A DNA stretch of 64,000 nucleotides. Source: Oligella sp050920755. GTDB taxonomy: Bacteria > Pseudomonadota > Gammaproteobacteria > Burkholderiales > Burkholderiaceae_B. This document shows, in pieces, positions 1-7,903 of the stretch (position 1 is the stretch's first letter; each line of letters opens with the position of its first letter). A program made the translations under genes and the position numbers. The notes beneath the pieces are model-generated. The model was given only the letters and a program-made list of their open reading frames with translations. It was not told the DNA's origin and searched no databases. The stretch is taken from contig NZ_CP158480.1 of the NCBI RefSeq assembly GCF_050920755.1, positions 1,240,001-1,304,000 on the forward strand, in the 5' to 3' direction.

Positions 1-410
1 GGGCTGACTTCCATTTAGGCTTTAAGCTACATGCTCGTTCGGATGGTGAGGGCTATATTGAAAAGCTTAATACCACGCCCGCTAATGTGCATGAGGTTAA
101 TCAACTTGAACCGCTCGTTAATGATTTGAAACAGGGCACGAGAGTAGAAGCGGATAAGGGCTATAGCAGCGCAAAGAATCGAAAGCGATTACAAGCGCTC
201 GGCTTAGAAGATGGCATTATGCAAAAGGCGCATCGCGGTTCAGTGTTGACACGTGAGCAGATAGAACGCAACAAGCGTTTATCTAAGACTCGCTATGTGA
301 TTGAGCAAAGTTTCGGCACGCTGCACCGTAAATTCAAACATAAGCGGGCAAGCTGTTTTGGTCTCGTCAAGGTGCATGCGCAGTCGCTTTTGAATTATGC
401 AAAAGTCTCA
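1..410 (+). mobile_element. IS5-family transposase, 3' remnant (both ends lost)
   Basis: An open frame runs in from the left edge and reads as the C-terminal half of an IS5-group DDE transposase. It has a segment like LGFKLHARSDGEGYIEK, then EADKGYSSAKN with a candidate catalytic Asp, then YVIEQSFGTLHRKF with the candidate catalytic Glu. The frame stays open to 578, but past about 405-410 it only reads antisense of a different transposase. The true IS5 part therefore ends there, without its own stop or terminal repeat. Its start lies outside the window. I infer a non-functional remnant. Confidence 0.8.
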
Positions 411-917
411 CACCACTTTCAGGGCAGCCTCGTCATTCGGAAAGAGTTTATGGCGCTTGGTTGCCTTACGGATAACGCTGTTAAGCGACTCGATGGCGTT
501 CGTTGTGTAGATGGCGCGTCGAATATCTTCCGGATACGCAAAGAGCGTGGCGACATGGTGCCAATGATTACGCCATGACTGTACGGCAAACGCATAATTA
601 GGCCACCGGCTTTCAAAGGCATCAAGGGCTTGCAAGCCCTCTGACTCCGTTGCTGCTTGATAAATTGCTTTCAGGTCTTTGGTGACCGCTCTAGCGTCTT
701 TCCACGATACAAAGCGCATGGTATTGCGTACCATGTGCACAATGCACAGTTGCACCTTCGTCTGAGGGTAGACTGCTTCAATTGCCTCAGGAAAGCCCTT
801 AAGACCGTCCACGCAAGCAATTAAGATGTCTTCCAGTCCCCGATTCTTAAGCTCGGTTAAAATGCCAAGCCAGAAGCGCGCACCCTCGTTCTGAGCTATC
901 CAATAGCAAAAAACGTC
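411..917 (-). mobile_element. IS256-family (Mutator-type) transposase, internal fragment
   Basis: The minus strand encodes a continuous internal piece of an IS256-family transposase. It includes YWIAQNEGARFWLGIL, ILIACVDGLKGFPEAI with a DDE-type Asp, QLCIVHMVRNTMRFV, and AIYTTNAIESLNSVIRK near the candidate catalytic Glu. Family members are about 400 residues. Here roughly 170 remain, with no N-terminal DNA-binding part. The frame stops right after ALKVV, where the IS5 remnant begins. A recognisable reading frame continues up to about position 917, upstream of the first internal GTG at 812. It is a dead fragment abutting the IS5 tail. Confidence 0.85.
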
Positions 918-994
918 AAACCATCCTGCTAGGTATGGATAAACAGCAGCTGGAATTACTCAAAATCTGTGAAAAGCATTTGAGGGTGTCCTAA
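918..994 (+). pseudogene. Possible 3' tail of an interrupted gene
   Basis: A short open frame encodes about 25 residues ending in ICEKHLRVS and a TAA stop at 992-994. It begins exactly where IS256 similarity ends on the other strand. It may be the last part of a host gene cut by the insertion. I do not recognise the family, and a frame this short could be chance. Confidence 0.25.
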
Positions 995-1056
995 TGACGA
1001 AAATAAGAAAAAGCATTTTACACTGTATTTTTGACGCCTAAACCAAAGGCTAAGGC

Positions 1057-1065
1057 TGTTATAAT
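1057..1065 (+). promoter_or_regulatory. Extended -10 promoter candidate for surE
   Basis: TGTTATAAT is an exact extended -10 element (TGnTATAAT), about 30 bases before the surE ATG. A TTGACG lies at 1031-1036, but the spacing to the -10 (23 bases) is too long, so any activity would rest on the extended -10. It is the first host signal after the IS debris. Confidence 0.45.
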
Positions 1066-1095
1066 CTTTAGCATTCAAATGAAGTGGTTCTTTTT

Positions 1096-1848
1096 ATGAG
1101 AAAACATATTCTTCTTTCTAATGATGATGGCTATAACGCCAAGGGTATTGAGGCACTGTATGAGGCCTTAAGTGAAATTGCCGATGTCACGGTAGTGGCG
1201 CCGGAGACAAACCATAGCGGCGCCTCTAATTCTTTAACGTTAACCCGTCCATTGGCGGTGCGTCAGGCTAAAAACGGCTTTTATTATGTTAACGGCACGC
1301 CCTCCGACTCAGTGCATGTGGCCTTAACCGGTTTAATCGAAAGAGAGATTGATTTAGTGGTTGCCGGGATTAATAACGGTGCCAATCTGGGTGAGGATAC
1401 GCTTTATTCCGGTACCGTGGCAGCGGCTACCGAGGGTTTTTTATTCGGCTATCCGTCCATTGCATTTTCATTGATTGAGCGTGAATGGCCGCATTTAGAC
1501 GCTGCAGCAAGGATTTCTCAGTATATTGTCAAAAAGCAATTAGAGCAGCCCCGTCAGTCTCCAATGTTATTAAGTGTTAATATTCCTCCTTTGGCTGCAC
1601 ATGACCCTAACAATATTCGGGTAACACGTTTAGGGCGTCGTCATCCGTCCCAAGCCGTGGTGCCTACCACAAGTCCTAACGGTGAAATCATGTATTGGAT
1701 TGGTGCTGTGGGCAATGTCCGTGATTTCGCGGACGACACTGACTTCGGTGCAGTGCAAAATGGTTATGTGGCGGTAACCCCGCTCAATCTTGATTTAACT
1801 CACCACGCTGAGCTTGAATTAACTCGACAGTGGATTAATAATAAATAG
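1096..1848 (+). CDS. surE: 5'/3'-nucleotidase SurE
   Basis: SurE is a metal-dependent phosphatase that removes phosphate from nucleoside 5'- and 3'-monophosphates in stationary-phase or stressed cells. The protein has the N-terminal metal motif SNDDGYNAKG (Asp10, Asp11), NHSGASNSLT with the metal-binding Ser, NGTPSDSVHVAL, and GINNGANLGEDTLYSGTV with the metal Asn. At 250 residues it matches the family. The frame is open from a GTG at 1084, but the ATG at 1096 gives the usual MRKHILLSNDDG beginning and is chosen here. Only five bases separate it from pcm, so the two are probably co-transcribed, as in many proteobacteria. Confidence 0.96.
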   Translation: MRKHILLSNDDGYNAKGIEALYEALSEIADVTVVAPETNHSGASNSLTLTRPLAVRQAKNGFYYVNGTPSDSVHVALTGLIEREIDLVVAGINNGANLGEDTLYSGTVAAATEGFLFGYPSIAFSLIEREWPHLDAAARISQYIVKKQLEQPRQSPMLLSVNIPPLAAHDPNNIRVTRLGRRHPSQAVVPTTSPNGEIMYWIGAVGNVRDFADDTDFGAVQNGYVAVTPLNLDLTHHAELELTRQWINNK

Positions 1849-1853
1849 TTTTA

Positions 1854-2723
1854 ATGGCAAGTAACCCACTTACATTTAGACCGCATTTAAGGGATGCGCA
1901 GATTAAGCGAGAGGCATCCAAGTTGGAGGGCATGGGCATGATTCCCAAGCCCGTTGTCTCTGCGGCAAATAGTAACACCCGCATTTTATCAGGAACTCAG
2001 GGCGCCTTTGTGGATGCGGCCAGACGTGGGCGCGCCTTGGAGCAGCCGAGATCAAGAGCTTCAATGAATATCGGCCTTAATTCCACACGTATGCGAGAGC
2101 ATATGGTTGAGCGCTTGCAACAGCAGGGCATTAGTGATAAGCGTGTACTGGAAGCCATGTTTAGGGTGCCGCGACATATTTTCGTGGATCAGGGTTTAGC
2201 GAGTCGTGCATATGATGATGCCGTTTTGCCGATTGGTTTTAAGCAGACCATTTCACAGCCCTATATTGTTGCGCGGATGATTGCATTGGCACTTGAAGCC
2301 GCTACCAAGAGCACTCATAAACGCGTTTTGGAAATCGGTGCAGGCTGTGGTTATCAGACGGCCGTATTGGCAGAATTGTACAATCAAGTTTATGCCATTG
2401 AGCGAATTCGTGGGCTCTATGATTTGGCACAAGAGAATCTCTCCCATATGCCAAAAACCTCTCATATTCATTTACTATATGGGGATGGGCTAAAGGGTCT
2501 ACCTCAATATGCGCCTTTTGATGCGATTGTGATTGCGGCTGCCGGTCTGGAATTGCCTCAGACATTATTTGAACAGCTCGCTATCGGTGGGCGTTTAGTA
2601 GCGCCCGTGGGTGGCGCCAGACAGTATTTAGTGATGTTTGAGCGCGTCTCCCGGCATCAGTGGGAGCGCCATGAGCTTGAAGAGACGCGTTTCGTTCCCT
2701 TACTGCCGGGGATACAGGCTTAA
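1854..2723 (+). CDS. pcm: Protein-L-isoaspartate O-methyltransferase
   Basis: Pcm repairs damaged proteins by SAM-dependent methylation of L-isoaspartyl residues. Visible motifs are QTISQPYIVARM (about residues 130-141, the substrate loop), the SAM-binding VLEIGAGCGYQTAVLAEL (about 156-173) and YGDGLKGLPQYAPFDAIVI. The catalytic domain begins near residue 75. The first part is an extension absent from the shorter enteric enzyme (about 208 residues) and may be a flexible leader. A later start, for example at the Met of SMNIGLNSTRMREHM, cannot be excluded. It follows surE closely, the classical stress-survival pairing. Confidence 0.94.
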   Translation: MASNPLTFRPHLRDAQIKREASKLEGMGMIPKPVVSAANSNTRILSGTQGAFVDAARRGRALEQPRSRASMNIGLNSTRMREHMVERLQQQGISDKRVLEAMFRVPRHIFVDQGLASRAYDDAVLPIGFKQTISQPYIVARMIALALEAATKSTHKRVLEIGAGCGYQTAVLAELYNQVYAIERIRGLYDLAQENLSHMPKTSHIHLLYGDGLKGLPQYAPFDAIVIAAAGLELPQTLFEQLAIGGRLVAPVGGARQYLVMFERVSRHQWERHELEETRFVPLLPGIQA

Positions 2724-2754
2724 TTTATTAAGTATAGGCTTAGGGTAAATTGTG

Positions 2755-2778
2755 AATTTGTTACCACCTTAACAAATT
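2755..2778. repeat. 8-bp inverted repeat between pcm and nlpD
   Basis: AATTTGTT and AACAAATT form perfect arms around an 8-base loop. No T-run follows, so this is a poor intrinsic terminator. It lies about 80 bases before nlpD and could be an operator or simply AT-rich sequence. Confidence 0.35.
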
Positions 2779-2860
2779 TGATAAGCTACAATTAATTAAT
2801 CTTAAGCAGATTTTTTGGATTTTATTGTTTTTGAAATTCCTTAGTTAAAAAGGTTATTGG

Positions 2861-3586
2861 ATGAATAGAAAAATATATCTCGTCGGTGCAATATGTTTTT
2901 CAGCTTTATTAGCTGCTTGTGGTTCCGGGACTAAGGCCCCAATCACATCAGCCGGTGGTTCCAGTGCAAGTGTAGGTGGCAGCGGTACCTATGTTGTGCA
3001 ACGAGGTGATACCTTATACTCTATCGCCAGACGTCATGGTACGACCGTGGCTAATCTCTCGTCGTTAAACGGTATTACGAATCCCTCACAGTTAGAAGTC
3101 GGTCAGCGTTTACGTGTCGGTGGTGGCTCCGTGGCATCATCGTCACCGGCAACCTCTTCAACTCCTGCACGTTCCTCCGGTACCACGTCCGGTTCAACTC
3201 AGCCGGCTCGTGCAGCTGATGCAGCGACGATTGCTTGGGCATGGCCGGTACGGGGTAATGTGATTACTCAATTCTCAAACACAACGCGCGGTATTGATAT
3301 TGCCGGTACCATCGGTACCCCGGTAAATGCAGCGGCTGACGGTACCGTTTCTTATGTGGGTAATGGCCTGCGCGGTCTCGGTAATCTGGTGTTAGTGACT
3401 CACAGTAATGGCTTTATTACAGCCTATGCGCATAATAGCCGCATTACCGTACAAACCAATGAGCGTGTTAAAAGAGGTCAGAAAATCGCCGAGTTAGGTG
3501 ATAGCGATACGAGCTCACCGCGTCTGCATTTCCAGATTCGTCGTAACGGCACGCCGGTGAACCCGCTTTCTTACTTACCTAAATAG
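2861..3586 (+). CDS. nlpD: NlpD-type LysM/M23 lipoprotein, amidase activator
   Basis: This is an outer-membrane lipoprotein. An N-terminal hydrophobic stretch ends in the lipobox LLAAC (Cys20). It is followed by a LysM peptidoglycan-binding domain (YVVQRGDTLYSIARRHG, about residues 44-88), a Ser/Thr/Pro linker, and a C-terminal M23/LytM domain (about 135-238). The metal ligands are degenerate. The first His-x-x-x-Asp reads NTTRGIDIAG, with no His, and the HxH motif reads PRLHFQI. That pattern is typical of NlpD, which activates the AmiC amidase at the septum rather than cutting peptidoglycan itself. It follows surE-pcm, as expected for nlpD. Confidence 0.93.
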   Translation: MNRKIYLVGAICFSALLAACGSGTKAPITSAGGSSASVGGSGTYVVQRGDTLYSIARRHGTTVANLSSLNGITNPSQLEVGQRLRVGGGSVASSSPATSSTPARSSGTTSGSTQPARAADAATIAWAWPVRGNVITQFSNTTRGIDIAGTIGTPVNAAADGTVSYVGNGLRGLGNLVLVTHSNGFITAYAHNSRITVQTNERVKRGQKIAELGDSDTSSPRLHFQIRRNGTPVNPLSYLPK

Positions 3587-3605
3587 TTGATTTTTGCGTT
3601 TTGCC

Positions 3606-4391
3606 ATGTACCCACGTCTTGTCTTTGATTTAGAAACAATTCCCGATGCACATGGCATTCGCCAATTGATGCAGCTCGATCCGGCTTTGTCGGATGCTGA
3701 GGTGGTTGAAATCGCTCAGCGAGAACGCTTAGAGCAGACCGGTTCTGATTTTATGCCATTGCATTTACAAAAAGTGGTTGCGATTGGCTGCGTTTTTAGA
3801 AATAAAGACAGCTTTCATGTAAAGTGTTTGGGTGAGCCGGGTGATGATGAGGCTTCACTGATCCGCAGTTTTTATAAAGTTATTGACCATTATGTGCCGG
3901 TGCTGATTTCTTGGAACGGTTCCGGTTTTGATTTACCCGTGCTGCATTATCGTGCCATGATTCACGGCATTCCCTCACTGCGATATTGGGATAGGGGTGA
4001 GGAGGATCGTAGCTTTCAATACAATAATTATTTAAGTCGTTATCACGATCGTCATACCGACTTGATGGATGTATTAGCCGCATACAATCCGCGAGCAAAT
4101 GCACCCCTGGATCAGCTTGCTAAACTATGCGGCTTTCCGGGTAAACTCGGCATGGACGGTAGTCAGGTCTGGCCGAGCTATCTCGCCGGGGGTATTGATG
4201 AGATTCGCGCCTATTGTGAAACTGATGTAGTCAATACTTGGTTAATGTACTTACGCTATTTGCTTTTAAAGTGTGAGTTGGACCAAAGTGCCTATGATCA
4301 AGAGCTTCGCTTAGTGCATGATTCACTATCGGCATTGAGAGACCGTGCCCCTTGGTCGGAGTATTTGGCGGAGTGGAATTATTCCGCTTAG
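3606..4391 (+). CDS. Predicted 3'-5' exonuclease, PolB-like proofreading fold
   Basis: This looks like a stand-alone member of the family related to DNA polymerase B proofreading exonucleases (PF10108 type). The Exo I motif is LVFDLETIPD at the N-terminus. Exo II is around LISWNGSGFDLPVLHYRA. Exo III is YCETDVVNTWLMYLRY near residue 200. ANAPLDQLAKLCGFPGK, with KLG just after, is also characteristic. The frame is open from a TTG at 3594; I prefer the ATG at 3606, which gives MYPRLVFDLETIP. It sits only about 20 bases after nlpD, probably in the same transcript, at the position where many relatives carry rpoS. Its cellular substrate is unknown. Confidence 0.85.
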   Translation: MYPRLVFDLETIPDAHGIRQLMQLDPALSDAEVVEIAQRERLEQTGSDFMPLHLQKVVAIGCVFRNKDSFHVKCLGEPGDDEASLIRSFYKVIDHYVPVLISWNGSGFDLPVLHYRAMIHGIPSLRYWDRGEEDRSFQYNNYLSRYHDRHTDLMDVLAAYNPRANAPLDQLAKLCGFPGKLGMDGSQVWPSYLAGGIDEIRAYCETDVVNTWLMYLRYLLLKCELDQSAYDQELRLVHDSLSALRDRAPWSEYLAEWNYSA

Positions 4392-4400
4392 CATCCTGAC

Positions 4401-4428
4401 CGGCAGGTAGCGGCTGCGTAACCTGCTG
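4401..4428 (+). terminator. Weak hairpin after the exonuclease gene
   Basis: CGGCAGGT and ACCTGCTG can pair over 8 bp with one G-U pair. The tract behind is A/T-mixed, not a clean T-run, so termination is uncertain. Confidence 0.35.
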
Positions 4429-4513
4429 AAATAATTTACTGCCCTTTGAAATTCTTTAGAAACTACTCCTAGTCTACACTGTACTCGTTGGTTAATTAAA
4501 CAGGAGTTATTTC

Positions 4514-5167
4514 ATGAATACGAAATCATTTTTAAAAGCATCGGTGGCTGCCTTAGCCTTAGCTTTCAGCTCTACTGCTGTGATGGCGCAAAGCACCCCA
4601 GCTGATGCAGCGGCTACGCAGCAAGACACTAAGCGCGGTGCCAATGGTGAGAGCGGCCCACGCGGTCATAAGCAGCATAAACCGATGCATGGTCATATGA
4701 ACCATGAAAAGCGCGGCTTTAACTTTAAGGATGTCGGCTTATTAGTACCTGGTTTTGGTCCCGTACCGCAAGCAGTGGTGGATAGCCTAGAGTTGACGGA
4801 TGCTCAAAAGGACAAAATCGCCCAAGCTAAAAGCAAAATCGAGGAAAAGCGTCAAAAAATGGCCGAAAATCGCAAAGAGCATCGTCCATTTGCTGAAGTT
4901 TCCGAGCTTCGTGCTGAGCAATTAGAAGAGGGTAAATTAGACCCTAAAGCGATTCTTAAAGAGCGAGAAAAGCAGCGTGAACAAATGAAGGATCAGCATG
5001 AAGCGTTCACCGATGAGTGGATCGCTGTTTGGAATGATTTAAATGACGAGCAACAAGCAAAAGTTGCTGCTTACTTTAAAGAGCACGCATCTAAAGGGCG
5101 CGACCCTAAAATACGTGACACCATGGAACGCGGTGTTCGCAAAGCAGAAGAAGCGCCTCTGCGTTAA
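4514..5167 (+). CDS. Spy/CpxP-like periplasmic LTxxQ-motif protein
   Basis: A signal peptide (about residues 1-26, ending VMAQ) directs the product to the periplasm. The mature protein is strongly charged and helical. It has a His-rich stretch (GHKQHKPMHGHMNHEKRG) and two LTxxQ-like motifs, LTDAQKDKI and LNDEQQAKV, the mark of the Spy/CpxP/CnrX-like family (PF07813). Known members are ATP-independent chaperones or stress or metal sensors. The His-rich stretch could bind metal, but that is inference. A good AGGAG sits ahead of the ATG. It has its own terminator and appears to be a single-gene unit. At 217 residues it is longer than E. coli Spy. Confidence 0.82.
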   Translation: MNTKSFLKASVAALALAFSSTAVMAQSTPADAAATQQDTKRGANGESGPRGHKQHKPMHGHMNHEKRGFNFKDVGLLVPGFGPVPQAVVDSLELTDAQKDKIAQAKSKIEEKRQKMAENRKEHRPFAEVSELRAEQLEEGKLDPKAILKEREKQREQMKDQHEAFTDEWIAVWNDLNDEQQAKVAAYFKEHASKGRDPKIRDTMERGVRKAEEAPLR

Positions 5168-5198
5168 TTTCCACCGCTTTCACTAGGAACCCTCAAAG

Positions 5199-5234
5199 CA
5201 GTGTCGGTGTATATTTAACCGGCACTGTTTTTTA
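5199..5234 (+). terminator. Intrinsic terminator after the Spy-like gene
   Basis: CAGTGTCGGT pairs with ACCGGCACTG (one G-U pair) and is followed by TTTTTTATT. This is a standard rho-independent structure. Confidence 0.8.
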
Positions 5235-5284
5235 TTAGTGGCAAATCTCAGGTAAAATAGCTCCTTAGCTTTCGCAGGTGAGAT

Positions 5285-6679
5285 ATGTCAGAACTATTTA
5301 CGATTGAATCCCTTGATCTTGATGCACGCGGCATTGCTCGTCGTGATGGGAAAACCATTTTTGTAGAGGGCGCTTTACCGGGTGAAACCGTTAGTGCCAA
5401 GGTCGTCAGAAAAAAGCCTTCCTATGAAATTGCCCTGACGCAAGAGGTACTAGAGGCCTCAAATCTACGTGTGGAGCCGAAATGTCCTAATTTCGGTGTC
5501 TGTGGCGGCTGTTTGATGCAGCACCTGGAACCGCGAGCCCAAGTGGCGATTAAGCAAAGAGCCTTAGAGGATTGTTTTAAGCATATCGCCAAGTTGGAAA
5601 TTCCTCAGATTTTACCGGCGCTCTACGGACCTTTTTGGCATTATCGTTACCGCGCTCGTTTATCGGTGCGTTATGTCCCTAAAAAAGGCGGTGTGCTGAT
5701 TGGTTTTAGAGAGCGTAAAAGTAGCTATGTTGCGGATATGACCGAGTGTTTGGTGTTGCCTAAAAAGCTTTCCGATATGTTACCGGCGTTGCGTCTCTTG
5801 ATTGAATCTCTAAGCATTAAAGAGCGTATCCCACAGATGGAAGTGGCTGTGGGCGACGAGGTGTTGGTACTGGTTTTACGCCATTTAGAGCCTTTTGAAG
5901 AAGCGGATTTTGCCAAGTTGCGAGCTTTTGCCGCAGAGCATGAGGTCAGTTGGTGGCTGCAGCCTAAGGGGCCGGATACAGTGCATCCGCTAGAGCCCGA
6001 GGATGAGCATAAGCTCGCTTATCGTCTCGATCAGTTCGGTTTGCGAATGGCCTATCGACCAACCGATTTTACTCAGGTTAATCACTTTATTAATCGTTCC
6101 ATGATTGCTAAGGCTTTGAGTTTATTGGCGGTTGAAGCTAGCGACAGAGTGGCGGATTTATTCTGTGGATTGGGGAATTTCAGTTTGCCACTAGCCACAC
6201 AGGCCAAGGAGGTGGTAGGTATTGAGGGAAGTGAGGCGCTTACTGAGCGAGCCCTTGCCGCAGCCGCTCAGCATGGCTTAGCTGAAAAAGCTTCTTTTTC
6301 TACCTTAAATCTTTTTGAGGTGGATGTAGAATGGCTGCGTGAATTAGGCTACTTTGATCGCATGTTGATTGATCCGCCGCGTGACGGTGCTTTGGCCGTG
6401 TCGCGAGCTCTGGCTGCCTTAAAAGCAGAGGAGCGTCCTAAACGCATCGTCTATGTTTCCTGTAATCCCGCAACGTTGGCGCGTGATGCGGCAATTTTAG
6501 TGAGAGTGGGCGGTTATCGTTTAATCAGTGCCGGTGTGATCAATATGTTCCCTCATACCGGACACGTTGAGTCCATTGCAGTCTTTGAATATCATCCGGG
6601 CGATCCGATTCCGGAGCCGCTGCCCGAGTCTGAAGAGGCAGAGGGTGAGCTGCTGGCCGCCACCACAGCTACACAATAA
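5285..6679 (+). CDS. rlmD: 23S rRNA (uracil-1939-C5)-methyltransferase RlmD
   Basis: RlmD uses SAM to make m5U at position 1939 of 23S rRNA. The N-terminal TRAM domain covers about residues 1-60. An iron-sulfur cluster site follows in CPNFGVCGGC (Cys67, Cys73, Cys76), with a fourth Cys near 154 in MTECLVLP. The SAM pocket is DLFCGLGNFSLPLA near residue 290. The nucleophilic Cys is in YVSCNPATLARD near 391. At 464 residues it is slightly longer than the enteric enzyme because of an acidic C-terminal tail. An AGGTGAG stretch precedes the ATG. It converges on metR. Confidence 0.95.
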   Translation: MSELFTIESLDLDARGIARRDGKTIFVEGALPGETVSAKVVRKKPSYEIALTQEVLEASNLRVEPKCPNFGVCGGCLMQHLEPRAQVAIKQRALEDCFKHIAKLEIPQILPALYGPFWHYRYRARLSVRYVPKKGGVLIGFRERKSSYVADMTECLVLPKKLSDMLPALRLLIESLSIKERIPQMEVAVGDEVLVLVLRHLEPFEEADFAKLRAFAAEHEVSWWLQPKGPDTVHPLEPEDEHKLAYRLDQFGLRMAYRPTDFTQVNHFINRSMIAKALSLLAVEASDRVADLFCGLGNFSLPLATQAKEVVGIEGSEALTERALAAAAQHGLAEKASFSTLNLFEVDVEWLRELGYFDRMLIDPPRDGALAVSRALAALKAEERPKRIVYVSCNPATLARDAAILVRVGGYRLISAGVINMFPHTGHVESIAVFEYHPGDPIPEPLPESEEAEGELLAATTATQ

Positions 6680-6687
6680 TGCTATCC

Positions 6688-6714
6688 GCCCCGTCACTAG
6701 CGGGTGCACGGGGC
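6688..6714. terminator. Hairpin between convergent rlmD and metR
   Basis: GCCCCGT and ACGGGGC are perfect 7-bp arms around a 13-base loop. There is no strong T-run on either side, so it may serve as a weak bidirectional terminator or only as a 3'-end structure. Confidence 0.45.
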
Positions 6715-6726
6715 AGCTGAATCAAG

Positions 6727-7650
6727 TTAAGCTTTTCTGATACCGACCAGATTTTTAAAGGAAGTCTTTGTCGCTAAGTCGATAAACTCCTGCATATAGC
6801 CCGTATCCATATCTTCCTGCCGCGCTGCGCCATATAGCGTTACCCAAATCCCCGGTGCTTTATTTAAATGACAAATCGTCAACCAATCATACTTTAAGGC
6901 CTGCTCCAAGGCCCAGCTGGGTAAGGCGGTGACGCCGCGATGACTGCTCACTAATTGAATAATCATCGGCGTCAACTCATTGTGACGGATTTGCTTGGGT
7001 TCAATACCCGCAGGATCCAGAAACTCGGTAAAAATATGCAAACGGTTTCTATCGACCGGGTAGGTAATCAGCACCTCATTTTCCAAATCCTTGGCTTTAA
7101 TGAATTTTCTACCGGCTAAGCGATGCGCATGAGCCACTGCAAGAACCATCTCATATTGGAAGAGGGGGCGATATTCAATGCCGGGAATGCGCTCCGGATC
7201 GGCTGTAATCACCAAATCCAATTCTCCGCGCACTAAAGCCGGTAAGGGATTAAAAGAAAATGCCGCAGATAAGTCCAGTGAGACCTCCGGCCAACGAAGA
7301 CGATATTCATTGAGTGTGGGCATCAGCCATTCAAAGCAGGAATGGCAATCAATTGCTAAGTGAAGCCTACCGCCGGAACCGTCGGCAAGACGCTTTAATT
7401 CGCGCTCTGTCTGTTCTAATCTCGGTAACAGTTCGTCAGCTAATTCCAAAATCCTCAAAGCCGCCGTGGTCAGTTGGGCCGGACGGCGGCGTCGATTCAA
7501 AATGTCCACCCCTAATTTAGCTTCTAAATCCTTAATTTGATGAGATAGTGCCGATTGTGTTAGCTCCAGACTCGCCGCCGCTTGCTGTAGGGTCGGATTG
7601 TCACGCAGCGCAACGAGACTATAGAGATGGCGAATTTCAAGTTTATTCAT
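6727..7650 (-). CDS. metR: LysR-type activator of methionine biosynthesis, MetR
   Basis: This is a LysR-family regulator of 307 residues. Its N-terminal winged HTH (about 1-60) contains the typical QSALSHQIKDLEAKLG. The effector domain carries stretches close to MetR, notably IDCHSCFEWLMPTL near the start and QLVSSHRGVTALPSWAL near the end. MetR responds to homocysteine and activates metE and related genes. In enterics metR and metE are divergent neighbours; here a three-gene thiamine-precursor transporter sits between them. The exact MetR-consensus palindrome before metE (10488-10506) supports the call. Confidence 0.9.
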   Translation of the reverse strand: MNKLEIRHLYSLVALRDNPTLQQAAASLELTQSALSHQIKDLEAKLGVDILNRRRRPAQLTTAALRILELADELLPRLEQTERELKRLADGSGGRLHLAIDCHSCFEWLMPTLNEYRLRWPEVSLDLSAAFSFNPLPALVRGELDLVITADPERIPGIEYRPLFQYEMVLAVAHAHRLAGRKFIKAKDLENEVLITYPVDRNRLHIFTEFLDPAGIEPKQIRHNELTPMIIQLVSSHRGVTALPSWALEQALKYDWLTICHLNKAPGIWVTLYGAARQEDMDTGYMQEFIDLATKTSFKNLVGIRKA

Positions 7651-7701
7651 AGGGGCTATCTTAATTAGGACAAAAGCCGGGCAAATGGGTTAGACTGATT
7701 C

Positions 7702-7791
7702 TATCTTGTCGGGGTACCTGTATAGGATTGTACAGGCTGAGAGCATACCCGTGAACCTGATCCGGCTAGTACCTGCGGAGGAAATAAGATA
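7702..7791 (+). promoter_or_regulatory. TPP riboswitch (THI element) leading thiZXY
   Basis: The conserved thiamine-pyrophosphate aptamer is clear: GGGGTACC, then CTGAGA at 7737-7742, then ACCC, GTGAACCTGATCCGG, and CGGAGGAAATAAGAT. Helix P1 can form between TATCTT (7702-7707) and AAGATA (7786-7791). It lies in the leader of the transporter genes starting at 7904, so rising TPP should reduce their expression. The expression platform (7792-7903) is not obvious. I see no strong terminator. A weak alternative pairing of AGATA with TATCT around the ACCG-ttg-CGGT loop is possible. Control of translation initiation seems likelier, but this is inference. Confidence 0.95.
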
Positions 7792-7903
7792 TCTCTAACT
7801 GACCGTTGCGGTTGCTTGTCTATCTGATTCTGATGCTTCTGTGCCTTTACTGCCGATTTCATCAACAGTAGCTTATTAAAGCATGCAATAGGAGTTTTTT
7901 CAA

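Noticed and set aside
408..625. Frames reading through the IS5/IS256 junction on both strands as full genes
   Set aside because: They combine sense sequence of one transposase with antisense of the other, so they are fusion artefacts of the remnants.
1031..1065. TTGACG plus TATAAT as a normal promoter before surE
   Set aside because: The spacing is 23 bases; only the extended -10 is retained.
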